Below are positions 1-9,483 of a DNA stretch of 64,000 nucleotides, one piece after another. The position numbers were made by a program, and so were the translations under genes. Position 1 is the first letter of the stretch. Every line of letters starts with the position of its first letter. Location: the NCBI GenBank assembly GCA_023334545.1, contig JAADVB010000012.1, forward strand, positions 62,001 to 126,000. The letters run 5' to 3'. The DNA comes from Salisapilia sapeloensis. Its lineage: Eukaryota > Oomycota > Peronosporomycetes > Peronosporales > Salisapiliaceae. The notes beneath the pieces are model-generated. The model searched no databases. It was not told where the DNA came from and saw only the letters and a list, made by a program, of their open reading frames with translations.

Positions 1-184
1 AGCATCGAATGTTGAAGTTGTCATGTCCCGGGTCACTTCCCTCGAATTAAACAGTGCGAGTAGGATGCTCTAGTCGTCGCGTCGGCTATTGAGAAACTTC
101 GACTGAGATAAAAGCGTGAAGCAGAGTAGAAAGATCACATGCAAGATTACTACAATATTGGTCATCAATGAAAAGTAGGTTGTC

Positions 185-870
185 TCCGCGCTGAAGACCA
201 ATTCGGCATGAACGGGAATTCACATTTTGCAATTTTATTCATCGTATTCGAATGAGGCAATTCTGCGCTCGCTGAGAATAGCCCATCTTGCTTTGCTACT
301 TGCCATTGGAAACCCAACGTGCCACTTCAATAGAACGTTTCCTCACTATATCGAATACATATGTGAGTGTTCTGTACTGCGAATGAAGATGCGAATTCAT
401 ATTCTTGGTTTATCTCTGTCTTGGTGTTTGATGCAATCAGAAGAAAACGATCTTCGAGAAGACTTCAAGGCACGCCTGATGCTCGAAATGTGCAAATTTG
501 AAAAAAAACGCGGGAAAGACTTGGTGAGCTCTTCGCTTTACTTGCGCTATTGAGCTCTTCGCTACTATTTCGGAACAGGCATAGTACAGTGATAGGTAAA
601 ATAATTAGAAGATATTTTCGATTTGCACTGTACTCCGTCCCAGTGAATTGGCGAAGAGCTCAATCGCGCAAGTAAATCGAATGTAACTTCAACCTGAAGG
701 ACCGACGATCAAACACGATGCACTCGACGTTACTCGCCGCTAAAGACTTGGCATTGATTTCTATTACGGTGTTTGCATGTTTGTTCACATAGTGCCCAAT
801 GCTCCTTCCTAAATACCCGATTATCCGCTCAACAGACACGATCTCGATTGTTTTAAAAGATATCATAAAA
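185..870 (+). repeat. Diverged dispersed repeat, copy 1
   Basis: This stretch aligns by eye, in the same orientation, with 50800-51470. The best-preserved blocks are the part around 240-340, the part starting at the shared GATGCAATCAG (near 430), and 560-700, with weaker similarity to about 870. An imperfect inverted repeat lies inside: 537-562 and 651-676 are reverse complements with one mismatch in 26. The pairing continues inward more loosely, so 537-676 could fold into a long hairpin. Short frames inside show no recognisable transposase. A non-autonomous transposon or a decayed element fits; an old segmental duplication is the alternative. Strand is arbitrary. Confidence 0.6.
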
Positions 871-2295
871 CAAATTTGTATTATCGATCATTTCCCTGGT
901 ATCGCGAGAGTATGAGAAGTGGTGGAAATATATTGTGTATAACTTTTGCGGAATATATCTTCTTCCAAACGTATCCGACTGACTCGATCCAACAGTACTA
1001 AAGACGAAGAAACTCCCTGGAAGATGAGTATGCGTCTCATGCCTATTTATGTTGCGCTACTGGTCATGTGAACCTTCGCCTTTGCCTATCCGGACGATGT
1101 TACCGAATATGCTGGATTTGGCGCTTCAGAAATACTGGAGAATATACTGTGACTCTATGTGTCGGTTGTGGTGTTCTCTTTGGCACCCACCTTGTCAGAG
1201 CAAGTGACGATGGTAAGGATTCTGCTGTTGATGGTAGTGCCTTTCTTGGCGCTGTATCTTTATCCCTATGAGGTGTTATCAATCGACTTGATCGACTTGA
1301 ATACTCAGAAGGATATATGGCATCTCAGAGCAACTGCTTCGTTCATGCGGTTTCAAGCACTTGCACATTTCACAAACAGTGCAAATGAATTAGAAGAGAA
1401 TGATAGCAGGTATGCACTATCTCATTTTCTGACCTATTAAATACTAGCATTGTATTAAATATTCAGAAGGCGGAAGCGAAGATAAATGTGATTTGTAAAG
1501 GGAAAATATAACGATGATGAAAGTATTTCTGGATGTTCGTGGGTATGCACGTGCTGTCAAGGAAGAAAAGACGTAAGGAAGGCGATCGACACCTAGAAAG
1601 AAGTTTCGAATAAGATAGTAGCAGGTTTTCATTTTCGAATTATAGTTTTCAATGTATTTCTCCAATTGTGAAATACTTCCCAAGCTCGACCAGTCTTTCC
1701 ATACTGTGATTCGCAGCATGTTCTATTGCAAATCACACGCACATTCTATAGTATGCACCATCTAATTTGACTCTCGCCACCTGACCATGCTTGCTTTCGA
1801 ACTAATTTATCTTCATTTACATCCAAATCCCGTTGGTATCTCAGGCCCGTAAGATAAATTGTAAATTCATTGATAATCTATGAATACATTTACATTGTAC
1901 GACATTTACGAAATATTCGACTCTCTTTTGTCCGTGCCCATTTGAAATCAATCACAATTAGCTTGGAAAGAATCGAAAAAGAAATAGCCAGTAGTGATTT
2001 CTTTTTACTTCGTTTGAAGAGCACCAAGCTATTTATTGTTAGCTTTCATGACCCGATAGATATCCTGGAAACTTCATGAGCCAAAGTTTCCACTGAGGCA
2101 TAGTAATTTAATAAAGAAAAGAAAATTAACAAATCTTTCACTTTTTCTTACTATTCCTCATCTGGATGGCTCCAGTATCGCTACTGATCTAGAGATCACA
2201 TCCCTACTGCCCTGGCTTTGGTCGAAGGTACTCTTGCTCTCTATATCAACTGCTCGCTGATTTCGGCAGTCTTCAATAGTCCCTCCAGAGCCGCA
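871..2295. other. Gene-poor spacer
   Basis: Apart from the broken frame at 1024-1440, this is AT-rich non-coding sequence with short open frames that lack family features. No tRNA, terminal repeat or tandem array was seen. The last 200 bp presumably contain the promoter and leader of the PPR gene that starts at 2296. Confidence 0.5.
1024..1440 (+). pseudogene. Possible broken secreted-protein gene
   Basis: One frame starting at ATG 1024 would encode a signal-peptide-like start (M-S-M-R-L-M-P-I-Y-V-A-L-L-V-M). It is cut by TGA at 1069-1071 and continues as T-F-A-F-A-Y-P-D-D. A second TGA follows at 1050 plus 100 (1150-1152), after which the same frame stays open to 1440 through another hydrophobic stretch. 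No pair of splice sites that removes both stops without losing the signal-like part was found. This may be a decayed secreted or effector-type gene beside a repeat, or chance. No family was recognised. Confidence 0.22.
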
Positions 2296-4869
2296 ATGTT
2301 CATCGATATGTGGAAGGTGGGGCGCCTCGCCATACGACGGCTGCCTGTGTGGTCAGCACAAGCAAGGAACTTTGAGTCCGTTGCCGGTATAAACCGCGAA
2401 TGGTTTTTGGAAAGACGAACGCCAAATATTCACAAAGAGATTGGCGTAAAGAAGCTAAAACAGGCCCGCCAGGAGCTAGGCAGAGCTGTCAGTGATGCTA
2501 CGAACAAGGCAAGTACGAACGACAATGAGCTAATGGATCTATACAATGCATCTGAGAAACTGTACATGACGGACAGTATGACCTCTCTTTTTCGAACGAT
2601 GATGGCTCGAGGAACACCAATTATGGCAGCCATGTACGACAGCTACTTTCGCTCTCTTTATGATCACAAGAAATCCAGTGAAATGCTACGCGTGTATGAT
2701 CATCTGAAGCAGTTTGGATCGAGTGACACATTGGAAGTTACCTATCGCTTCCAAATAGTTGCTCTGCTTATGCAAGGTAAAATGGACGAAGCATATGCCA
2801 CGTACGAAGAGGCTGTGGGGATATTATTCGACCGACCGACGGAAATTGAGTCCTATATGATGCTTTATGCCGTCGAAGAAGACCGACTGGACATTGCCAA
2901 GCAGCTTTTCGAGGCAGCCAACCTGCAAATGGGTATTTGGCATGCATCCACCATCGGACGTGTCCTTCTTGCCATGGAAAAAGCTGGAGAACCTGATCGT
3001 GCGTTTACATTTTACAAAAGATCAGGCATACAACCCTCTGGCAGTACTTTAAAAGGTCTCCTACGTATCTGTCGCGCAAATAACTGGAAAGCGCGAGCGA
3101 GGGCAGTCTTGAAAAACTGTCAAAGGTCCGAACTAGAGATCGAGACGAAAGAGTACAATGTTGTCTTAGAGGCGCTGGATTTTATAGGACAGAGAGATCA
3201 GATTCGAGTCGAGTTAGCAGATATGAAAGCTCGCAAAGTTCCTTTTAATCGTACCACACATCATGTAGTCTATAGAAACCAGGATATCCTTCCGGATGAA
3301 TTGCTCAGCGTCAAGTCGCTTGAGATCGGACAAGAGGAAGAGGAGAAGCTGATTGCTATGAAAAGCAACGAGCTGAATAAACATCTACGTGCCAATGATT
3401 TGGATGGAGCCATTTCTACTTTGCAGGAGTATTCCGCATACCGCTCTCCTAGGATGAGACAGACAAATGGAGGACTGTCCATTGTCCCTCATTTGGCGAC
3501 TAGCCTCATCGAAGGACTGCATCAAGCTGGACGACATGACCAAGTAGCCGATCTCGTACCGATGTTCGTGGATGAACCTAGCAAGTTCGGTCCCGTGCTG
3601 TCCCTTGTTGAAAACCTTTACGGAGAAATGTTTGAGTATGACGATATGGTCGCTCAAGTGACGAAGGGGATGATGTCTAACGACGACGTCACCTTTAATG
3701 GGACGCTAGCTGTCCGACGATTTAAAAGACTTCGTGACGTTGATGGTTTGTATGCTCTCTACGCCTATGCCATTAAGTCGCTCAAGAATTTGGGATTTAA
3801 CAAGGGTAGAAAGAAGCCCGAGACTCACCTACACAAATACATTGGTGGCCACAACATTCATATTGCCTTTAAAGCTCTTTTGAAAGAAAAAGCGAGGAGA
3901 GGCGAGTTGGAGGAAGCATTGAGCATGATTGAGGAAATGCAGAGTATCGGATGGAATATGCGTAAGTCGAACTATGACTGCGTGGCGACAGGTATGCAAA
4001 GTGCATTCCAGAAGAACAGTAAGACGTACAGACCAGAGGATGCAGTGAAAGTGCTTGAACACATGCAGGGTAAAGGACTAGACGCGACGATAAAGATGGT
4101 CGCGATGCTGAGTTCCTTGTTGGAAACGGGGGACAAGGAGCACAAAATGCTGCTACTAGAAAAGTATGAAGAGGCTCGAAAAAGTGGCTTTGATGCCCGC
4201 GAATTCCACTACTATCTCTACACGCCGCTCGTGCGTTGCGCAGCAATCCTTTGTAACCCATTGGAGCGTCTTCGGATGTTACAAGCAGATATATTGATTT
4301 CGGATCCCGAGCCATCTAGTTGGTCTGGCAAGTCGGCATTTGTAAGCGAGCTTTTGGTTGCCTACGCTAGTAAAGATGCATTCGATGATGCCAAGAAATT
4401 GTATCAAGATCATATAGATCAAAAGTCTTATACGGCCAAGGCACTGCTCAAGCTCTTCGAAATCGCAGTCGCTCGAGGCGATATTCCGTTTGTCAATCAG
4501 GTCATGGAACGTATCAAAAGAGATAACTTGTTCTTTCAATTGGATTATGCCTATCAGTTTGTGCACCAGATCAAGTATCGAAAAAGTGCCCGTCTCATGA
4601 TGGACATCCTTGATCGTTTTGAGGCAGGTAACGTCGTCAAAGGCACGAACAAATTGATCGATGCGTATGGGCCGGAGCATCCTACAAATTGGGTACAAGT
4701 CATCTCCATGTACGCAACAGTACTCAAAGATGTAGAGAAAAGTGGTGACTGGAAGAAAGTTTTGCAACTGCGTAAGCGCATTAAAGAGCTCTTGGGTGTA
4801 AACGTGTTTAAAGAACTTATGCGAGTGAAAAAAGAGCTTTTCGAATTGGATCAGCAAATGAAGGAGTAG
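2296..4869 (+). CDS. Mitochondrial pentatricopeptide-repeat protein
   Basis: An uninterrupted frame of 857 aa from ATG 2296 (853 aa from the alternative ATG 2308). The frame is open further upstream, but no earlier in-frame ATG exists. The N-terminus (M-W-K-V-G-R-L-A-I-R-R-L-P-V-W) is basic and amphipathic, typical of a mitochondrial presequence. The rest is almost wholly helical, with repeated pairs of about 35 residues carrying PPR hallmarks such as a Y-N-x-V-L-x-A-L helix around 285-300, and aromatic and A/G spacing in A and B helices. PPR proteins bind single-stranded organellar RNA for processing, stability or translation; the target cannot be read from sequence. There is no C-terminal editing or SMR domain. 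It is intronless, and its stop lies 99 bp from the convergent GT71 gene. Confidence 0.8.
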   Translation: MFIDMWKVGRLAIRRLPVWSAQARNFESVAGINREWFLERRTPNIHKEIGVKKLKQARQELGRAVSDATNKASTNDNELMDLYNASEKLYMTDSMTSLFRTMMARGTPIMAAMYDSYFRSLYDHKKSSEMLRVYDHLKQFGSSDTLEVTYRFQIVALLMQGKMDEAYATYEEAVGILFDRPTEIESYMMLYAVEEDRLDIAKQLFEAANLQMGIWHASTIGRVLLAMEKAGEPDRAFTFYKRSGIQPSGSTLKGLLRICRANNWKARARAVLKNCQRSELEIETKEYNVVLEALDFIGQRDQIRVELADMKARKVPFNRTTHHVVYRNQDILPDELLSVKSLEIGQEEEEKLIAMKSNELNKHLRANDLDGAISTLQEYSAYRSPRMRQTNGGLSIVPHLATSLIEGLHQAGRHDQVADLVPMFVDEPSKFGPVLSLVENLYGEMFEYDDMVAQVTKGMMSNDDVTFNGTLAVRRFKRLRDVDGLYALYAYAIKSLKNLGFNKGRKKPETHLHKYIGGHNIHIAFKALLKEKARRGELEEALSMIEEMQSIGWNMRKSNYDCVATGMQSAFQKNSKTYRPEDAVKVLEHMQGKGLDATIKMVAMLSSLLETGDKEHKMLLLEKYEEARKSGFDAREFHYYLYTPLVRCAAILCNPLERLRMLQADILISDPEPSSWSGKSAFVSELLVAYASKDAFDDAKKLYQDHIDQKSYTAKALLKLFEIAVARGDIPFVNQVMERIKRDNLFFQLDYAYQFVHQIKYRKSARLMMDILDRFEAGNVVKGTNKLIDAYGPEHPTNWVQVISMYATVLKDVEKSGDWKKVLQLRKRIKELLGVNVFKELMRVKKELFELDQQMKE

Positions 4870-4968
4870 TCACCAACGAAGAGACATCTATCATGATTTC
4901 AAGCAACAAACGCGAATATACTTTTCAATGCGTTAAATCCAAACTACACTATCTCCATTATGCGCTTG

Positions 4969-6411
4969 CTACTCTCCGAGGACATCGCCACACTGGCCCA
5001 TTGCATCCGTAACACCGGTCATAAGGCCGAAGTAGACGACTCTCCTTCGAAGAAGTCTCGAAGCAAAATATGTAGGTACTGGCGTCGATCCGAAACCTTC
5101 GAGACATTCCATCGGAAGAAACTCCAGCTCCAACTCTTCATCCTCATCCTTCTTGGTCTTTATATGACCTGGTAAGCGCGGAACGGATCGATTAGCCATG
5201 TGCGTCGGTTCCATGTTGTACCAATTATTCATCTTATGTCTCTGAAGATGCCTCAGACCTTCCGGATACGGATCAATCGCAGCTTTGCCATTCACATATA
5301 ACAGCGTCTTGTTCACATCATCCTTGTAAGGCAGGTAGTGCGCCAGACTTCCACATAGCGAATCTGGATGCTTTTGTGTATCTTCATATGGGTAAGAGGA
5401 TATGCCGGATGCACCCCACGGAGAGAATGAGTACGGCTGATGAGCAAGCTCATATGCACACCAAAAGTATTCTTTATCACCATGGGAAAAACTAGTCTTA
5501 TGTCTTTGAACCATCACGAGATACCACAGGACATCTAACGCTACACCTGTCTTGGACTTGTTGATCAAGACTAGAGACGAGTCTTGGAGTGTCCCCGACT
5601 TTCCTTCCCATGCCCACGAATTCTTATAAAAGTCGGATGGACTCATGTTATGAATGCCAAACTTTGCATAGTCAAAGTTGGCCATTAGACGTTCTAGTTT
5701 GGTGGGTTTATGCGGTGCTGAGCGCTCTGCCATGAACACATTCCCATTGATGATTCGGTCGTAGAAGAACAAAGTACCTGTGGATTGATATTCAGATGTC
5801 GAGCGCAAGTGGGAGGGATTCGACAGAAATATATTGTCGACATCCATAAGCATTACGTGTGTCAAGTTGGCGTGATGCACTGCCATGGGCTTTAGCCACC
5901 AGTTCTGTAGCCCTTCAGCCTCGTCGAAAGTCATCTCTCTGCGATCGACTGCATCTGCACAGAAGTCGATGACCTCGATACGATTGTCAAAGGTCAATAA
6001 CAACTTGATGGCGCCTTCTGATAGCTCATCGAGGCAATGGTACACGAGTATGAGCTCATCGTTCCCCAAACAACGGAGTTCGTCAATGAGAGATAGGCCA
6101 AGTGCGACAGCCTCTTCATGCATGCAAATCACGACTCCTTGATCACGAGAGACGGAATCATCATAGTTGGTGCCACGTACAATATGTCCTGGTAAATGGA
6201 TTGTCGGCACTGGTGTGAGGTTCTGGTATCGATTCAGCTTGACACCCTTAGCTTTGGCAAATGGGCGAAAGAAACGGCGTTGCAGGTCAGATGTAGATAT
6301 TTCTGTTAGACGAACTATCATGATGATCCACATCACGGCGGCAATGAGCATAAATGTCATGAATATATTCCATCGCCGGCTTGACACTGTAACGTGTGTG
6401 GTGGGTGCCAT
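4969..6411 (-). CDS. GT71-type (MNN1-like) alpha-mannosyltransferase, Golgi type II
   Basis: A 480-aa protein starting at ATG 6411; upstream codons in this frame have no ATG. Residues 14-35 are a hydrophobic signal anchor after a short basic cytosolic tail, so the catalytic domain should face the Golgi lumen. The block G-V-V-I-C-M-H at 92-98, the R-C-L-G-N-D-E-L-I stretch, the W-W-L-K-P motif and the metal-binding DVD at 190-192 followed by N-I-F-L match the GT71 mannosyltransferases (MNN1/MNT family) expanded in fungi and oomycetes. These use GDP-mannose to extend protein-linked or wall glycans. Asn-x-Ser/Thr sites are present in the lumenal part. The acceptor specificity is unknown. Confidence 0.8.
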   Translation of the reverse strand: MAPTTHVTVSSRRWNIFMTFMLIAAVMWIIMIVRLTEISTSDLQRRFFRPFAKAKGVKLNRYQNLTPVPTIHLPGHIVRGTNYDDSVSRDQGVVICMHEEAVALGLSLIDELRCLGNDELILVYHCLDELSEGAIKLLLTFDNRIEVIDFCADAVDRREMTFDEAEGLQNWWLKPMAVHHANLTHVMLMDVDNIFLSNPSHLRSTSEYQSTGTLFFYDRIINGNVFMAERSAPHKPTKLERLMANFDYAKFGIHNMSPSDFYKNSWAWEGKSGTLQDSSLVLINKSKTGVALDVLWYLVMVQRHKTSFSHGDKEYFWCAYELAHQPYSFSPWGASGISSYPYEDTQKHPDSLCGSLAHYLPYKDDVNKTLLYVNGKAAIDPYPEGLRHLQRHKMNNWYNMEPTHMANRSVPRLPGHIKTKKDEDEELELEFLPMECLEGFGSTPVPTYFASRLLRRRVVYFGLMTGVTDAMGQCGDVLGE

Positions 6412-8108
6412 GATCGTGTTTACATACAAAAAACAAGATTTAAATGAAAATCTGCCTCAGTGCAGAGTGGGATGCAGCTCAATTCGTGACCTCTGCTTTC
6501 TCTTTTTATAGAACGATGTCTCGGAGCACACTCGACCATGAACCTACGATCGACTAACTTTAAAGAGTCTTGATGTTCTTGTACATAATGGATATAATGT
6601 GCTTGCCCATTGTGTCTCTACTAGCACATTTGCTTTTAACTTGGTGCTCTGTTAAGGCTATAGTAGCGGGTTCATTCGAACTGTCGATACTACCTACGAT
6701 GGTGTACATACTGCATTCTATTGTGAAGTGCAATGCTTGCAGGATCCAAACATCTTGGTATCGGCACCAAGCAACGGATTTGCATTGTCGTATCTTGTGA
6801 CTACTTCATTTGAATAAAGACGGACGTAGACAAGTCAATTCTATCCGCTAGCACATTTTAAAGCACGCAAAACTTTGTATGAGCATGAGATACTTGACCA
6901 GAAAATATAGATGCGTGTCGTGACGTAGCGAGTAGAGGAAAGCTAAACGATGTTCATAGTATCAAGTTAAACAGTATGCAATGTTTGGCATTGGTGCTGG
7001 CTCATTCGAAGCTGTGTGCAGTGCTTGTGATGCTTGGGAATGTCCATTTAGTCTCCTCTGCATCGATTACTTTCAATGCAATTCATCATCTTCCGACTGA
7101 AAAGATCTTTTTTCATGATCAGATGCTGAAGGAAGAAAGTATCGTGAGCCAGGACATGCACGAAACGCCACGGATCAACAATATCATGAGACGTTAGTTC
7201 GTGGGGCAGCCAACATTCCAGCGATAAGATCTTCTTTCAATTTTTGTAAAGTCACATGATCATCAATACAAAAAGTTTACATGATCTAGCTAGTTCTCGT
7301 ACCGTCTTCAGCAAATCTCCGATGCATGCAGTAACTTCGGACATGCGATATAACCTTCTGGCGGAAGATCGTCGGGCATCGGAATCTACGAATTGGTTCG
7401 GGAGATATTCAGCGCCCGTCAAGAAGTCATTGAACAATCATGCGAATCCGCAAAATGGACGTCCCATCGATATCTTTAAATTCTGCTTGAGATGGGGACG
7501 AGCATCCAAGTGCTTGTTACTGTAATCACGTCCGTTTACACGATCCGATCGAAATTTGTTTGGATAGTATCCAAGGCAATCGATTTTCGATACGTTAACC
7601 AAATGCAACTTGTATTTACTATGCCTTCCAAGAAAGTCGAATGCATGCAACTCCTCAGGCGTCTCGACAATGTATGACATCGAGTAATCTTACTAGTGCT
7701 AAATACAACATGAACTGATCCCTTTAATGCCATACATCCATGTCCATCGACTGCTGTGACACCAATGTCGAATAGTAACTTGGAGATGCTGTCTGTACGT
7801 ATTGTTTCTGTCCTCGTCTTATGAAATATTTCTTAGTACACGCTGCCTGCATCTGTATGCGAGCACGTTATCCGAAAATCCGATTGCGTTTCGGGTGGAT
7901 TGAAAAAACTTCAAGCGTTCCACGGTGTGCATCGAAAGGAATATATAGAACAATCTCATCAGACTAAGCTGTGACATCAAGACAGACTGGATGTATCTCT
8001 ATTATGCTTGAAGATGAGCTGGAATGTGCTCTTCCTCCTCTCCTCTCCTCACTTTCGGATTTGCTTCCAACTGACAATAACAACAACAACTCCAACAAAA
8101 CTACCAAG
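6412..8108. other. Long intergenic region with weak small frames
   Basis: About 1.7 kb without a gene of known family. It holds a signal-peptide-like frame at 6976-7197, a second small plus-strand frame at 7256-7525, and a minus-strand frame of about 140 codons (7680 down to 7252) broken by one TGA at 7438-7440. None shows convincing conservation. The final part upstream of 8109 includes CT-rich and CAA-rich leader sequence expected for the formate dehydrogenase mRNA. Confidence 0.5.
6976..7197 (+). CDS. Small secreted-protein-like frame, unrecognised
   Basis: A 73-aa frame from ATG 6976. The first 27-30 residues are hydrophobic with small residues at the end (L-V-S-S-A-S), resembling a cleavable signal peptide. 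The remaining roughly 45 residues are hydrophilic and end at a TAG. No RxLR or CHxC motif is present in this frame. The frame starting at 7256 contains R-Y-N-L-L-A-E-D-R, loosely reminiscent of an RxLR/EER region. Splices tested between them (donors near 7144 and 7193) run into stops. It may be a short secreted peptide, a decayed effector or a chance frame. Confidence 0.2.
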   Translation: MQCLALVLAHSKLCAVLVMLGNVHLVSSASITFNAIHHLPTEKIFFHDQMLKEESIVSQDMHETPRINNIMRR

Positions 8109-9385
8109 ATGTTTGCTGCACGCCAAGCCCTCCAGCGCTCTGCCCTCGCGTCTTCGGCCGCTCTCAACTACTCGAGCAAGCGTGGCATGAAAGTACTCTG
8201 TGCGCTCTACGAAGGTGGATCTGCCGCTTCCAACCCCAAGTTGCTCGGTTGTGTCGAGAATGAACTCGGATTGCGAAAGTTCGTCGAAGACCGCGGCCAT
8301 GAGCTCGTGGTAACCTCGGACAAGGATGGTGACAACTCGACCTTTATGAAGCACTTGCCCGACTCGGATGTTGTCATCTCCCAGCCTTTCTGGCCTGCTT
8401 ACCTGACTAAGGAACGTATGGATAAGGCGCCAAAGCTCAAGCTCGCTATTACCGCCGGTGTCGGCTCTGACCACGTCGACCTCGAAGCTGCTTGCAACCA
8501 TGACGTTACCGTCGCCGAGGTGAGTGGATCGAACGTTGTCAGCGTTGCGGAGCATGTTGTCATGTCGATGCTCAACCTCGTCCGCAACTTCGTGCCGGCG
8601 CACCAGCAAGTGGCTGAAGGTGGCTGGAACATTGCTGAGATCGCCCAGAACGCATACGACCTCGAGAACCGTCACATTGGTACGGTAGCTGCTGGACGCA
8701 TCGGTCTCCGTGTGCTCCGCCGATTGAAGCCGTTCGACGTGAAACTCCACTACACCGACAAGGTGCGTCTTCCTGAGGAAGTCGAGAAGGAATTGAACGT
8801 CCAGTACCACCCGACTGTCGAGGACATGGTCCAGCACTGTGACGTCGTGACGATCCACTGCCCACTCCACCCGGAGACTGCCAACCTCTTCGACAAGGAC
8901 ATGATCTCGAAGATGAAGAAGGGGTAAGATACCATCCTCATCCTGTACATGCACACTCAAACTAATTTACGAACTTCTATAGATCCTACTTGATTAACAC
9001 TGCTCGAGGCAAGATCGTCGACAAGTACGCGATCAAGGAAGCTGTCGAGAGTGGCCACATCCAAGGTTATGCTGGCGACGTCTGGTTCCCGCAGCCAGCC
9101 CCGAAGGACCACCCGTGGCGTACCATGCCGCGCAACGCTATGACGCCGCACTACAGCGGTACCACGTTGGATGGTAAGCAATTCCGTTGTCTATAGATGC
9201 ATCAACAGCGTATACTTATCTCTTTCGAAATTGTAGCTCAAGTGCGATACGCCGAGGGTACGCGCGAGATTCTCGAGAACTTCTTTGACGGCAAGGAACA
9301 GCGCGCCGAGTACCTCATCGCCGACAAGGGCAAGCTTGCGAGCAAGTCGTACACGGAAGGTGACTCGACTTCGGGATCCACTTAA
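8109..9385 (+). CDS. FDH: NAD-dependent formate dehydrogenase, mitochondrial
   Basis: Three exons (8109-8923, 8983-9173, 9237-9385) give 384 aa. The enzyme oxidises formate to CO2 with NAD+. It follows the Pseudomonas/plant FDH sequence along its length: the S-Q-P-F-W-P-A-Y-L substrate block, G-S-D-H-V-D-L, the substrate-binding Asn in S-N-V-V-S-V-A-E-H, a Rossmann segment G-T-V-A-A-G-R-I-G, the catalytic Arg in N-T-A-R-G, Gln in [13 protein letters not shown] and His in M-T-P-H-Y-S-G-T-T. The first 28 residues ([11 protein letters not shown]) are rich in Arg, Ser and Ala, as in a mitochondrial presequence. Introns are 59 and 63 nt. The start at 8109 is the first ATG giving this presequence. 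It converges on the LarC gene with a 98-bp gap. Confidence 0.95.
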
Positions 9386-9483
9386 GCATTTTAATATCCC
9401 CAAGACGGATAACTAAGAAATCTAATATGAAGTCTTATGACATTGCAACCATCGCGTTTCTTGATGTTATCACTTTACGCTAT

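Noticed and set aside
2218-2295. Upstream extension of the PPR frame
   Set aside because: It contains no ATG and would place a hydrophobic stretch before a good mitochondrial presequence.
8049-8960. Open frame of about 300 codons antisense to formate dehydrogenase
   Set aside because: It overlaps a confidently identified enzyme with all catalytic residues and has no family features; it results from codon bias.
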